From a virus, in the IMG/VR virus record IMGVR_UViG_3300009183_000032, positions 1 through 34,511 of that record: a stretch of 34,511 nucleotides of DNA. The stretch is one strand, 5' to 3'. How positions within the stretch are numbered: position 1 is the stretch's first letter; each line of letters begins with the position of its first letter. Shown here piece after piece: positions 7,569-13,512 of the stretch. The translations under genes and the position numbers were made by a program. The notes under the pieces were generated by a model. That model made no database searches. It was given only the letters and a program-made list of their open reading frames with translations, and was not told the DNA's origin.

Positions 7569-7862
7569 TTATTGATTGGCATTGTCAAGCAGTTTAACTA
7601 ATCTTATTGCACCATCAATATCGCTAATTCTAACAACAGTTGAGCCTCTCCAGTTCATCATAAATAAATCTTGAGCTGCCGTAAATTTGGCTTTGTCATC
7701 CTTCTTTATCTCGCACAATACTGTTATTTGGTTTTTGCCAATAACTAAATCAGGAAAGCCTTGTCCGATCCTACTGGTATCAAAAACAGAACAGCCAAGC
7801 TCTTTAAATGCTTTAACAATTTCTTTTTGGTTAGAATCAACTCTTTTAGCGTAATAAGTCAT
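7569..7862 (-). CDS. VRR-NUC domain nuclease
   Basis: A 97-residue single-domain protein. The motif GFPDLVIG (Asp38) followed by CEIKKD (Glu51, Lys53) and a downstream QDLF is the PD-(D/E)XK core of VRR-NUC nucleases, a family that includes stand-alone phage proteins able to cut branched DNA. It is probably used in resolving replication or recombination intermediates before packaging. It is the first gene of the late minus-strand block and is divergent from the metallophosphoesterase gene across 57 bases. Confidence 0.88.
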   Translation of the reverse strand: MTYYAKRVDSNQKEIVKAFKELGCSVFDTSRIGQGFPDLVIGKNQITVLCEIKKDDKAKFTAAQDLFMMNWRGSTVVRISDIDGAIRLVKLLDNANQ

Positions 7863-7889
7863 TGATTTATCTCTAAAATAGATTAGTAT
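7862..7889 (+). promoter_or_regulatory. Candidate plus-strand promoter
   Basis: TTGATT and TAGTAT, each four of six matches to the sigma-70 boxes, are separated by 16 bases, 30 bases before the metallophosphoesterase ATG. It lies in the 57-base divergent gap. No convincing promoter for the minus-strand gene could be picked out in the same gap. Confidence 0.35.
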
Positions 7890-7919
7890 CAGCTAACTTT
7901 ACCATCATAAAGGCTTGGC

Positions 7920-8885
7920 ATGAGCAAACCAGCATGTAGTGATCAAGAGTTTATATCATTATTTAAAGAGCATAGATCCCCTACAAAAGTGGCTAGGGTA
8001 TTGAATGTTGATGTTAGAAACATAAATATGCGAAGAAAAAATATAGAAAAAAAATACGATATTCTGCTTGAAGCTAATGACAATAGGGGTATTCCTAAAT
8101 TTATTATTCCTGAAAATAAAGTGCGTTGTGAATATGAATTAAAAAATGGCATTGTTATGGTTGGATCAGATTGCCATTACAACCCAAGCTATATCTCTAC
8201 AGCCCATCGAGCTTTTGTTCATTTTACGAAACAATTAAAACCTAAAATGGTGATTTTAAATGGTGATTTGTTCGACTTTGCAACAGTTAGCCAGCATCAT
8301 CGAATAGGTTATCAGCAACATCCTACAGTCCAACAAGAGCTAGAAGAAGTTCAAAACAGGCTTGGAGATATTGAAAAAGTTAGACCTCCTGGCTGTTTAT
8401 TGCATCGCACCATAGGAAACCATGATTTAAGGTTTGATGGTAAGTTATCTAATGTTCTTCCGCAGTATGAAGGTGTCAAGGGTATGTCCCTTGCAGATCA
8501 TTTACCTGGCTGGTCTTATAGCTGGTCTGTCATGATTAATGACAATACAATGGTTAAACATCGTTGGCACAATGGTATTCATGCTGTGTATAACAATGTC
8601 CTAAAAGGAGGCAAATCAATGGTAACAGGCCATTTGCACTCTTTAAAAGTCACTCCTTGGACTAATTATTCAGGCGATCTTTATGGTGTTGATACTGGAA
8701 TGATGGCAGCAGTCAAGGATGAGCAGTTCTTATATCATGAAGATTCAAGCGTTAATTGGAGGGCAGGATTTGCTGTTCTTACTTATATTAATGGTCATCT
8801 AATGCCTCCTGAGTTGGTGCAAGTCATTAATGAAGATGAGGGCCTTGTGTTTTTTAGGGGTGAACTGCATGAGATTAAATCCTGA
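7920..8885 (+). CDS. Calcineurin-like metallophosphoesterase
   Basis: A 321-residue protein with the full metallophosphoesterase motif set: SDCH (Asp84, His86), NGDLFD (residues 114-119), GNHD (166-169), a His near HNGIH (217-221) and GHLH (237-240). These bind two metals and hydrolyse phosphoesters; the substrate cannot be told from sequence. Residues 7-40 look like a helix-turn-helix (FISLFKEHRSPTKVARVLNV), giving a possible DNA-targeting module joined to a nuclease or phosphatase. AAAGG precedes the ATG. It is followed by a SprT-like gene with a 17-base overlap, so the two form an operon on the strand opposite to their neighbours. Confidence 0.88.
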   Translation: MSKPACSDQEFISLFKEHRSPTKVARVLNVDVRNINMRRKNIEKKYDILLEANDNRGIPKFIIPENKVRCEYELKNGIVMVGSDCHYNPSYISTAHRAFVHFTKQLKPKMVILNGDLFDFATVSQHHRIGYQQHPTVQQELEEVQNRLGDIEKVRPPGCLLHRTIGNHDLRFDGKLSNVLPQYEGVKGMSLADHLPGWSYSWSVMINDNTMVKHRWHNGIHAVYNNVLKGGKSMVTGHLHSLKVTPWTNYSGDLYGVDTGMMAAVKDEQFLYHEDSSVNWRAGFAVLTYINGHLMPPELVQVINEDEGLVFFRGELHEIKS

Positions 8886-9222
8886 AGTATTAAAAAACTT
8901 ATATGCAAGCCTGTATTGCTGCTATCCATTTACTAAATGGAAAATGCCATTACCTGAAGAAATAGAATTTGTTGTTACTCCTGATCCTGAAGTCATGGGA
9001 ACTTATCTTTATGATACTGGCGAGAAATGCGAGCATACGATAACTATATCTTCAGGAAGGTGCGGTCATTACTATACTGTTATTACAACTTTGGCTCATG
9101 AAATGATTCACATGAGCTTTTATCGTCAAGAAGGCAATAAATGGGCGCAACATGGCAAACCATTTAGAGTTCGTTGCAAATTAGTAGCTGATGAGCTTGG
9201 ACTAGATCCATTGGAATTGTAA
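8869..9222 (+). CDS. SprT-like zinc metalloprotease
   Basis: A 117-residue protein with TTLAHEMIHMSF (HExxH at 77-81) and a third possible ligand His95 in QHGKPFR, the pattern of SprT-like metalloproteases. Cellular relatives (SPRTN) degrade DNA-bound proteins; the phage versions are unstudied as far as I know. The start is taken at ATG 8869, with AGGGG upstream, inside the end of the preceding gene; the longer in-frame start at 8830 lacks a ribosome site. Last gene of the two-gene plus-strand operon. Confidence 0.83.
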   Translation: MRLNPEVLKNLYASLYCCYPFTKWKMPLPEEIEFVVTPDPEVMGTYLYDTGEKCEHTITISSGRCGHYYTVITTLAHEMIHMSFYRQEGNKWAQHGKPFRVRCKLVADELGLDPLEL

Positions 9223-9252
9223 AGTTTGATACTTAGAAGTGCATGAAACTTT
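9221..9252. other. Inverted repeat at the convergent end of the phosphoesterase/SprT operon
   Basis: AAAGTTT (9221-9227) pairs with AAACTTT (9246-9252), and ACTT/AAGT can pair inside the loop. It begins at the SprT stop codon and is followed by an A-rich run. It is A/U-rich and weak, so a terminator role is only possible. The remaining A+T-rich bases up to 9301 hold nothing else I recognise. Confidence 0.3.
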
Positions 9253-9301
9253 AATAAAAAATGTATCGTATATTAAACATTTATATAAGTTTTTGTATAT
9301 T

Positions 9302-9445
9302 TTATTTAGCCATGATATACAAACCAACATTAGAAAAAGCATAGCCTGTATATACAACAGCCATAGGCATATTGCCTTTAAAGCCTTGTTCTAAGCCAAT
9401 ATAGAAGTAAATCAATCCAGTAACAATGATTAGCCAGCTACTCAT
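9302..9445 (-). CDS. Small two-helix membrane protein
   Basis: Forty-seven residues. It begins MSSWLIIVTGLIYFYIGLEQ and has a second hydrophobic stretch (MAVVYTGYAFSNVGLYIMA), giving two likely membrane spans joined by a short GFKGN loop. Short phage membrane proteins of this layout are common and unassigned. The ATG lies inside the end of the HNH-type nuclease gene. It is the last gene of the minus-strand early block, far from the late lysis cassette. Confidence 0.7.
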   Translation of the reverse strand: MSSWLIIVTGLIYFYIGLEQGFKGNMPMAVVYTGYAFSNVGLYIMAK

Positions 9446-9710
9446 TTAAAAGCCTATCGGTGAGTTCAAGCAGAGCTTCCTCTGTCGTTGAGTGAGTAGA
9501 TTCCCAAGCTCGCCTTCCAAGGTGGTGAATACCAAGATGGAATCGGTGATGTATTGGGCATAGTCCGATTGTTGGTGCTGTTTTTCTTTGTCCAGCTCTG
9601 CGGATATGGTGGATTTCGCAAAATGAGCCAGGGTTGTTTTGTGTATAGCAGAGTATGCAGCCAATATCTGCAATTTTTCTAAATCGTAGTTTTTCAATTT
9701 TTGTCGTCAA
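9438..9710 (-). CDS. HNH/Ref-type (RecA-dependent) nuclease
   Basis: Ninety residues. GCILC, then CEIHHIRRAGQRKTAP and GLCPIHHRFHLGIHHLGRRAWE show the Cys/His-rich metal-binding core of HNH nucleases, in the arrangement of the recombination-enhancement nuclease Ref of phage P1. Ref cuts at RecA-made displacement loops; activity here is inferred. The start appears to be TTG at 9708-9710, overlapping the preceding TGA, since no ATG lies in frame upstream of the conserved region; no clear ribosome site is seen. Confidence 0.82.
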   Translation of the reverse strand: MTTKIEKLRFRKIADIGCILCYTQNNPGSFCEIHHIRRAGQRKTAPTIGLCPIHHRFHLGIHHLGRRAWESTHSTTEEALLELTDRLLNE

Positions 9711-10135
9711 AATGGTTGTGTTAAGTCAATGTATTTAAAAAGATGTTTAGGCACATCGTAATAAAACTCATGTTTTGTAGCATCTCGCATTTCCACTTGA
9801 TTGTATTTTAGAGCCTCATTACCTCGGATCAGGTAAGCATGGCTCATATCATGGGTTAAAGCAAAAAACAGCGTATTTGGAACTTCAAGCATTTCTACTT
9901 TTCTTACTGGAACATGGATTGTATAGAATGGGCAAACTGGACTCCATTGCCGAACTTCTACCTCCGCAGATCCTACTGGATTACCATTTCTGTAAATAAT
10001 CAGGTCTGTTCCATAAATATCAGGGTTATCAATCGCTTGTAAACCCCACTTCATTTGTATCCAATCGGATACAGCTTTCCTTGCTGGAGGATCGTATTTA
10101 TCATGTAAAGCCTGGTCAAACTTTTTTATTTTCAT
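9707..10135 (-). CDS. Putative PD-(D/E)XK-like protein
   Basis: A 142-residue protein. DIYGTDLIIYR followed by GSAEVEVRQW (Asp, then Glu-x-Glu in a beta hairpin) looks like a PD-(D/E)XK nuclease core, but the usual Lys is missing (EVEVR), so this is tentative. The C-terminal part has VPNTLFFALTHDMSHAYLI. The ATG at 10133-10135 is used; an in-frame TTG four codons earlier has no better ribosome site. It ends overlapping the Ref-like nuclease gene, which supports a nucleic-acid role. Confidence 0.65.
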   Translation of the reverse strand: MKIKKFDQALHDKYDPPARKAVSDWIQMKWGLQAIDNPDIYGTDLIIYRNGNPVGSAEVEVRQWSPVCPFYTIHVPVRKVEMLEVPNTLFFALTHDMSHAYLIRGNEALKYNQVEMRDATKHEFYYDVPKHLFKYIDLTQPF

Positions 10136-10286
10136 GATCGTCTGCAATATCTTGTAGCATCAAGGCCATTTCAACAATGTCTGTAGCCAGCTCATAAGCT
10201 CGATTAGTGTTCCTATTGTTCATGTTGTCCTGATATTTCTTCAATAGGCTGTGAATTACTAAATACGGCATTGAATAATCTTTCAT
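10116..10286 (-). CDS. Small helical protein, unknown
   Basis: Fifty-six residues (MKDYSMPYLVIHSLLKKYQD...), predicted all-helical and acidic at the C-terminal end. The ATG at 10284-10286 overlaps the preceding stop as ATGA, with AAAGGG upstream. It overlaps the next gene by 20 bases. I recognise no family; position among early genes suggests a role in DNA metabolism or takeover. Confidence 0.7.
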   Translation of the reverse strand: MKDYSMPYLVIHSLLKKYQDNMNNRNTNRAYELATDIVEMALMLQDIADDHENKKV

Positions 10287-10615
10287 ACTGAACCCTTTCT
10301 TCGGTTGCTTGATAGTGTTTGCCAAAGTTCCGTAATACGGATCTCGGTATTGCGTTTGTTATCTAAAATCTTGAACTCTTTGTAAGCCTCAACCCAAAGC
10401 TCTACTGCATTACCAAATTTAAGGCTTGCTACGGCTTTTGCTTCCCTTTCTGCGACTGTCCCCTCAGCTACCAAAAAAGAGTGCGCCTTGGCTTGTTTAA
10501 TGCCTTCCTCGAGCCTTTTAACCTCAGACCCTAGGGTTGCATGTTCTTCATCGGTAGTTGAAAGGTAAATTAATGCTTTTTCAACCCTATCTTCATCTAA
10601 CTTTTCTAAACTCAT
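10283..10615 (-). CDS. Coiled-coil early protein, unknown
   Basis: A 110-residue helical protein. A segment such as HATLGSEVKRLEEGIKQAKA followed by GTVAEREAKA and VASLKFGNAVE is conserved in a phage family I have seen between replication and regulatory genes, without assigned function. The ATG at 10613-10615 fits the AAGGAG site seven bases away and makes an ATGA overlap; the ATG two codons earlier sits too close to that site. Confidence 0.72.
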   Translation of the reverse strand: MSLEKLDEDRVEKALIYLSTTDEEHATLGSEVKRLEEGIKQAKAHSFLVAEGTVAEREAKAVASLKFGNAVELWVEAYKEFKILDNKRNTEIRITELWQTLSSNRRKGSV

Positions 10616-10797
10616 TTCCATTCTCCTTTTTCATCAGCTCTATTGCCTTTTACCCATTGATCCTCAAAATCCCTTACCAACTTCCAATCCAACTTATGCT
10701 TGTGCATATATTCCCTAAAAGCCTTTAAACCCCAAATCCTGCGCCACATGATGAGCTGGCGAACTGCACAACGATGTTTATGTTTTTGTTCATCCAT
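10612..10797 (-). CDS. Small basic protein, unknown
   Basis: Sixty-one residues, rich in Lys, Arg, His and Trp (RQLIMWRRIWGLKAFREYM, then KLDWKLVRDFEDQW), with two likely helices. Proteins of this kind with an arginine/tryptophan-rich helix occur in phage early operons. No family assigned. It overlaps genes on both sides (8 and 4 bases), so it is coupled to the putative helicase loader. Confidence 0.7.
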   Translation of the reverse strand: MDEQKHKHRCAVRQLIMWRRIWGLKAFREYMHKHKLDWKLVRDFEDQWVKGNRADEKGEWK

Positions 10798-11179
10798 GTA
10801 TCTTTTGGGTAAATTCTTTAATTTTTGCCATTGCCTCCTCTTTCATCCTTGCTCCAGCCTCGATTTCAGCCTGTGTTTTTTGATGAGTAAGGGTTGTTTC
10901 AGGCTTTACTGGAATCCTGCCAGCTTGTGAGCAAAGCTCTTTGAAGGCCATTGGAGTTGTTACAAATCCCTTTGGATCAAGATTATTCAATGCAAAATCA
11001 AGGATTGGTCTGTAAGTTAAATAATTGCCAATCATCTCTTTCCATACATTCATTACGGCAATCACATTCATATCTCCCCAATGATTTGTAATTTTTGAGC
11101 CGTAAATAATAGAAAACATCTTAAAAACATATTTAATGCCATCTTCTTTACTGCAAAAGTCGGATTCTTTATATTCCAT
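10790..11179 (-). CDS. Putative replication protein P-like helicase loader
   Basis: A 129-residue protein immediately downstream of the DUF1376 initiator-like gene. It contains VIAVMNVWKEMIGNYLTYRP and DPKGFVTTPMAFKELCSQAG, a layout like lambda P-related replication proteins (a helical segment before a domain that would contact the host helicase), followed by a charged helix. The role would be bringing host DnaB to the phage origin. ATG at 11177-11179 with AAGGGA upstream is preferred over the GTG one codon earlier. Family call is moderate and leans on context. Confidence 0.6.
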   Translation of the reverse strand: MEYKESDFCSKEDGIKYVFKMFSIIYGSKITNHWGDMNVIAVMNVWKEMIGNYLTYRPILDFALNNLDPKGFVTTPMAFKELCSQAGRIPVKPETTLTHQKTQAEIEAGARMKEEAMAKIKEFTQKIHG

Positions 11180-11865
11180 CACTTATTCCCTTCAATCTGC
11201 GCCCAAAAATTGCTCATCTTTCCATCTTTAGTTGGAGCTGCTGCCTTTTTTTGATTTCTTACCCAATTTCTCCAAGTTGCAAACCAATCTAGCTTTGTTC
11301 CTTTAGATCCAGGAACACTAGACCAGTAATCTTTAAATTGAACCCAAATGTCTTTAGGGTTTAAATCTTGTCTTTCACTTCTGCAAAAGTTATACCAATC
11401 TTCAGGAATAGTATTGAGATTCAATCTTTGAGCTTTGGGAGCTTTAGCGACTTCAATAGTATTTAATACTGGTGAAGGTGATGGTGATGGTAATGGGCAT
11501 TGCTTCTGCATTGCATTAGCATTGCTTGTAGCATTTTTCCAACGAGCTTCAGCAGCTTTTACGGCTCTTTCATGCTTTTTTGTCTGATTTATCTTTGCTT
11601 CAGCCATTTCTTGCTCAACTCTTTTATGAATCCAGCATCCATCCTCAATACTAAAGAATGGCATTAGCATTGCTTTAGCATTGCTCCAAGCATCAGGATT
11701 TAATTTGCATATTTGAGCCAAAACTTGATCGTTATTGGGTAAACGGCCTGATCTCCAATAATCCATTAAAAGGAGCAAATACGCTCCATGTTGCTCAGTT
11801 GTAAGCCTGGCTGTATCGGCTAAATAATCTCCGATATATAAAGGCATCCAAATATCAGCTTTCAT
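11179..11865 (-). CDS. DUF1376-containing replication initiator-like protein
   Basis: A 228-residue protein. Residues 1-95 form a DUF1376 (YdaU-type) domain: MPLYIGDYLADTARLTTEQH, then GAYLLLLMDYW and RKV-like winged-helix ends. A low-complexity linker (SNANAMQKQ, SPSPSP) leads to a C-terminal domain with PEDWYNFCRSERQDL and WATWRNWVRN, as in phage replication proteins equivalent to lambda O. ATG at 11863-11865 follows AAAGGA. Candidate iterons lie inside the gene (11497-11686). It overlaps the regulator gene upstream and the loader gene downstream, matching the regulator-O-P order of many temperate-like phages. Confidence 0.82.
   Translation of the reverse strand: MKADIWMPLYIGDYLADTARLTTEQHGAYLLLLMDYWRSGRLPNNDQVLAQICKLNPDAWSNAKAMLMPFFSIEDGCWIHKRVEQEMAEAKINQTKKHERAVKAAEARWKNATSNANAMQKQCPLPSPSPSPVLNTIEVAKAPKAQRLNLNTIPEDWYNFCRSERQDLNPKDIWVQFKDYWSSVPGSKGTKLDWFATWRNWVRNQKKAAAPTKDGKMSNFWAQIEGNK
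11497..11686. repeat. Iteron-like direct repeats inside the initiator gene (candidate origin)
   Basis: GCATTGCTT occurs at 11497-11505, 11519-11527 and 11667-11675, with GCATTGCTC at 11678-11686. The longer GCATTAGCATTGCTT is exact at 11513-11527 and 11661-11675, and TTAGCATTGCT recurs at 11675-11685. Lambda-type phages place origin iterons inside the O gene, so these are candidate initiator sites. The repeats encode SNANAMQ and SNAKAML, so codon repetition could explain part of the pattern. Confidence 0.45.
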
Positions 11866-11866
11866 T

Positions 11867-12067
11867 TCATTCCTTTGAAAAAATATCAGGTCTAAGCATT
11901 TCTCTAGTAATTCGGCCTTCGGAAAGCTCCTCAATCTTGCGAATATGCTTAATTGGAATATTTGTCCTAGACCGCCATTGATAAACAGCCGTTTCCCTTA
12001 TACCTAAAAGCATTGCCAGGCGATAAAGAGTCCCAAACTCGACCTTTAATTCGCTAAAAATATCCAT
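11867..12067 (-). CDS. YdaS/Cro-like transcriptional regulator
   Basis: Sixty-six residues, a single helix-turn-helix domain: LYRLAMLLGIRETAVYQWRS is the DNA-binding unit (residues about 14-33) and the end EGRITREMLRPDIF is the usual YdaS-family finish. Such small Cro-like proteins bind operators between divergent early promoters. It is the first gene of the leftward early operon, next to a control region with palindromes at 12117-12132 and 12172-12185. There is no partner CI-like repressor in the window. ATG follows AAAAGGAG. Confidence 0.83.
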   Translation of the reverse strand: MDIFSELKVEFGTLYRLAMLLGIRETAVYQWRSRTNIPIKHIRKIEELSEGRITREMLRPDIFSKE

Positions 12068-12109
12068 AAATTCTCCTTTTCTGCTGCTATACTACCACAC
12101 AATAGCACA

Positions 12110-12138
12110 ATTATACTTAGGGTATGTCCTAATAAATA
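12110..12138 (-). promoter_or_regulatory. Candidate leftward early promoter
   Basis: On the minus strand a perfect TATAAT (12115-12110) lies 43 bases before the regulator ATG. At 17 bases further upstream is TATTTA (12138-12133), a poor -35 box. The palindrome at 12117-12132 fills the spacer, so a bound regulator would block it. Confidence 0.45.
12117..12132. promoter_or_regulatory. Palindrome TTAGG-N6-CCTAA, candidate operator
   Basis: A perfect 5-base inverted repeat with six-base spacing, sized for a dimeric Cro-like protein. It sits between the -35 and -10 regions of the leftward candidate promoter. Confidence 0.45.
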
Positions 12139-12153
12139 TTTTTAATAAAAGTG

Positions 12154-12180
12154 TTGATAAGTGGAATTTTCGTGTATAGT
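12154..12180 (+). promoter_or_regulatory. Candidate rightward early promoter
   Basis: TTGATA (12154-12159) and TATAGT (12175-12180) are good sigma-70 boxes, although the 15-base spacer is short. Transcription would begin near 12187, giving a leader of about 40 bases before the first rightward gene. Confidence 0.5.
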
Positions 12181-12185
12181 AACAC
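12172..12185. promoter_or_regulatory. Palindrome GTGT-N6-ACAC over the rightward -10 box, candidate operator
   Basis: GTGT and ACAC flank the TATAGT box. A wider GTGTT (12151-12155) and AACAC (12181-12185) pair brackets the promoter, and the 9-mer AAGTGTTGA recurs at 12149-12157 and 12208-12216. These are candidate regulator half-sites. Confidence 0.4.
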
Positions 12186-12227
12186 CTAAGCAGTAAATTT
12201 TATTAACAAGTGTTGAAGGGAAAGAAA

Positions 12228-12446
12228 ATGAAAAATCAAGAAATCAAAATGTTAGGCTGTTCATCAGAAATGTTAGAAAAACAGTTTAAAAGCCAATACA
12301 ACATCAATATGTATGTAGCTGGTCTGTTGTCTGATGCTCAAGAATTAACAACAATGGGCAAAACAACAGAAGCCAATCAACTAATCAATCAAGTTAAATA
12401 TTATTTCTTTGAATTTACAGATACAAGAAATGAGGTAACTGTATGA
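12228..12446 (+). CDS. First rightward early protein, unknown
   Basis: Seventy-two residues, helical and hydrophilic (MKNQEIKMLGCSSEMLEKQF ... VAGLLSDAQELTTMGKTTEA). ATG 12228 has AAGGGAAAG upstream; the in-frame TTG at 12210 lies within the direct repeat and is not needed. I recognise no family. As the first gene from the rightward promoter it would be made early in infection. It overlaps the next tiny gene by four bases. Confidence 0.7.
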   Translation: MKNQEIKMLGCSSEMLEKQFKSQYNINMYVAGLLSDAQELTTMGKTTEANQLINQVKYYFFEFTDTRNEVTV

Positions 12447-12535
12447 AAACAGTAATTATTGAATGGGCAACAGCAGTAGTAATGGGAGTAGTTTTTGGCG
12501 CTATGTTTGCTTACGGCCTATTAGGAGGGTTCTAA
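12443..12535 (+). CDS. Thirty-residue single-span membrane peptide
   Basis: MKTVIIEWATAVVMGVVFGA then MFAYGLLGGF: one hydrophobic span covering nearly the whole peptide. It starts as an ATGA overlap with the gene before and ends one base before the next ATG, and AGGAGGG near its end serves the following gene. Its snug fit between two genes supports it being real. Function unknown. Confidence 0.55.
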   Translation: MKTVIIEWATAVVMGVVFGAMFAYGLLGGF

Positions 12536-12536
12536 T

Positions 12537-12827
12537 ATGAGTCGCTTACATGACCACTACTACGAGCCTGACGATTACGATGATCGCTCAAATGAGATCG
12601 AGGAACGCACTTGGGAGCTAATGAAGCCAGGCGCTGAATACGATTACAGAACAACTCAAGCAGTTGCAGAAGCTATGGGGGATCTAGATAAAGAACGAGC
12701 TGATTCCCTACAAGCCATTATTGATACCCAAGATTACGAACAAATTGGTAGAAAAGTAATGATGATGGCTTTGGATTACATGGAACACTATGCCCAAAAT
12801 GCAGCAGAACGAGAAATCAACGACTAA
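12537..12827 (+). CDS. Acidic early protein, unknown
   Basis: Ninety-six residues, strongly acidic. The start MSRLHDHYYEPDDYDDRSNE is a dense Asp/Glu/Tyr cluster and the rest is helical. No family recognised. An acidic, DNA-mimic-like N-terminus suggests an inhibitor of a DNA-binding host protein, but this is speculation. AGGAGGG lies ten bases before the ATG. Confidence 0.7.
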   Translation: MSRLHDHYYEPDDYDDRSNEIEERTWELMKPGAEYDYRTTQAVAEAMGDLDKERADSLQAIIDTQDYEQIGRKVMMMALDYMEHYAQNAAEREIND

Positions 12828-12837
12828 GGAAAAAGTG

Positions 12838-13377
12838 ATGACTAAATTTTTAGAACTACGCAAAATCAATGTAAACGAGCATACAGAGAAAAAAGGTAAA
12901 TTTACCTATCTGTCATGGTCATGGGCTGTAGATCAGCTCCTCCAACAAGATCCTCAAGCTACTTGGACTTATGGAGATCCTGTTTACTTTGCTGAAACTT
13001 TGATGGTGTTTTGCTCAGTAACCGCTTTTGGCAAAACGATGACAGCTCAGATGCCTGTCATTAACAATCAAAACAAAGCTATTCAAAATCCTGATGCAAT
13101 GGCTGTAAATACCGCTATGCAACGATGCCTGGTTAAGGCAATAGCTCTGCATGGTCTTGCTTTGTATATCTATGCTGGAGAAGATCTGCCTGAAGAAGAA
13201 GTTGTTGATTTAACTAAAGAAGCTCAACATTGGGTAGATATGATTAATGATTGTGATTCTATTGAAAGGTTAAAACAAACTTATGCTCAAGCCTATAACA
13301 CCTTGTCAAAAGACAAATCAGCAGTCGCTAAGATTTCCGCAACCAAAGATGCCAAAAAAGCAGAACTGGGAGCATAA
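12838..13377 (+). CDS. Single-strand annealing protein, DUF1071/Sak-like
   Basis: A 179-residue protein. FTYLSWSWAVDQLLQQDP followed by TWTYGDPVY, SVTAFGKTMTAQMPVINNQN and NTAMQRCLVKAIALHGLALY is the DUF1071 signature, a family grouped with phage Sak/Rad52-like annealing proteins. It would bind single-stranded ends made by the exonuclease encoded nearby (13512-14162) and anneal them during recombination-dependent replication. The C-terminus is a Lys/Ala-rich tail. ATG 12838 follows AAGGAAAAAG; the longer in-frame start overlaps the previous gene and lacks support. Confidence 0.87.
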   Translation: MTKFLELRKINVNEHTEKKGKFTYLSWSWAVDQLLQQDPQATWTYGDPVYFAETLMVFCSVTAFGKTMTAQMPVINNQNKAIQNPDAMAVNTAMQRCLVKAIALHGLALYIYAGEDLPEEEVVDLTKEAQHWVDMINDCDSIERLKQTYAQAYNTLSKDKSAVAKISATKDAKKAELGA

Positions 13378-13426
13378 AGCTATTTTTGATGCAATCTTAA
13401 TCAGAGAAAAGGAGGCTCGCAAATGA
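13349..13426 (+). CDS. Possible 25-residue peptide
   Basis: MPKKQNWEHKAIFDAILIRE then KEARK. It begins inside the end of the annealing-protein gene in another frame and its TGA overlaps the next ATG (ATGA), the coupling used all along this operon, and it fills the otherwise empty 45 bases there. The ribosome site is weak. Low confidence that it is translated. Confidence 0.3.
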   Translation: MPKKQNWEHKAIFDAILIREKEARK

Positions 13427-13512
13427 GCTTATTTATTGGGTTTTTAGCCCTAACAGGAGCAGTAACTTGGTTAGTAATTGGTGCAATGCTTTTTTACATT
13501 TGGATGGAATAA
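13423..13512 (+). CDS. Twenty-nine-residue single-span membrane peptide
   Basis: MSLFIGFLALTGAVTWLVIG then AMLFYIWME: one hydrophobic span. An excellent ribosome site (AAAGGAGG) precedes the ATG, and its stop overlaps the exonuclease ATG (TAATG). It is the second such peptide in this operon. Function unknown. Confidence 0.6.
   Translation: MSLFIGFLALTGAVTWLVIGAMLFYIWME

Noticed and set aside
11867-12227. Lysogeny module (repressor plus integrase)
   Set aside because: Only one small Cro/YdaS-like protein and operators are present; no recombinase of tyrosine or serine type was found in the translations.
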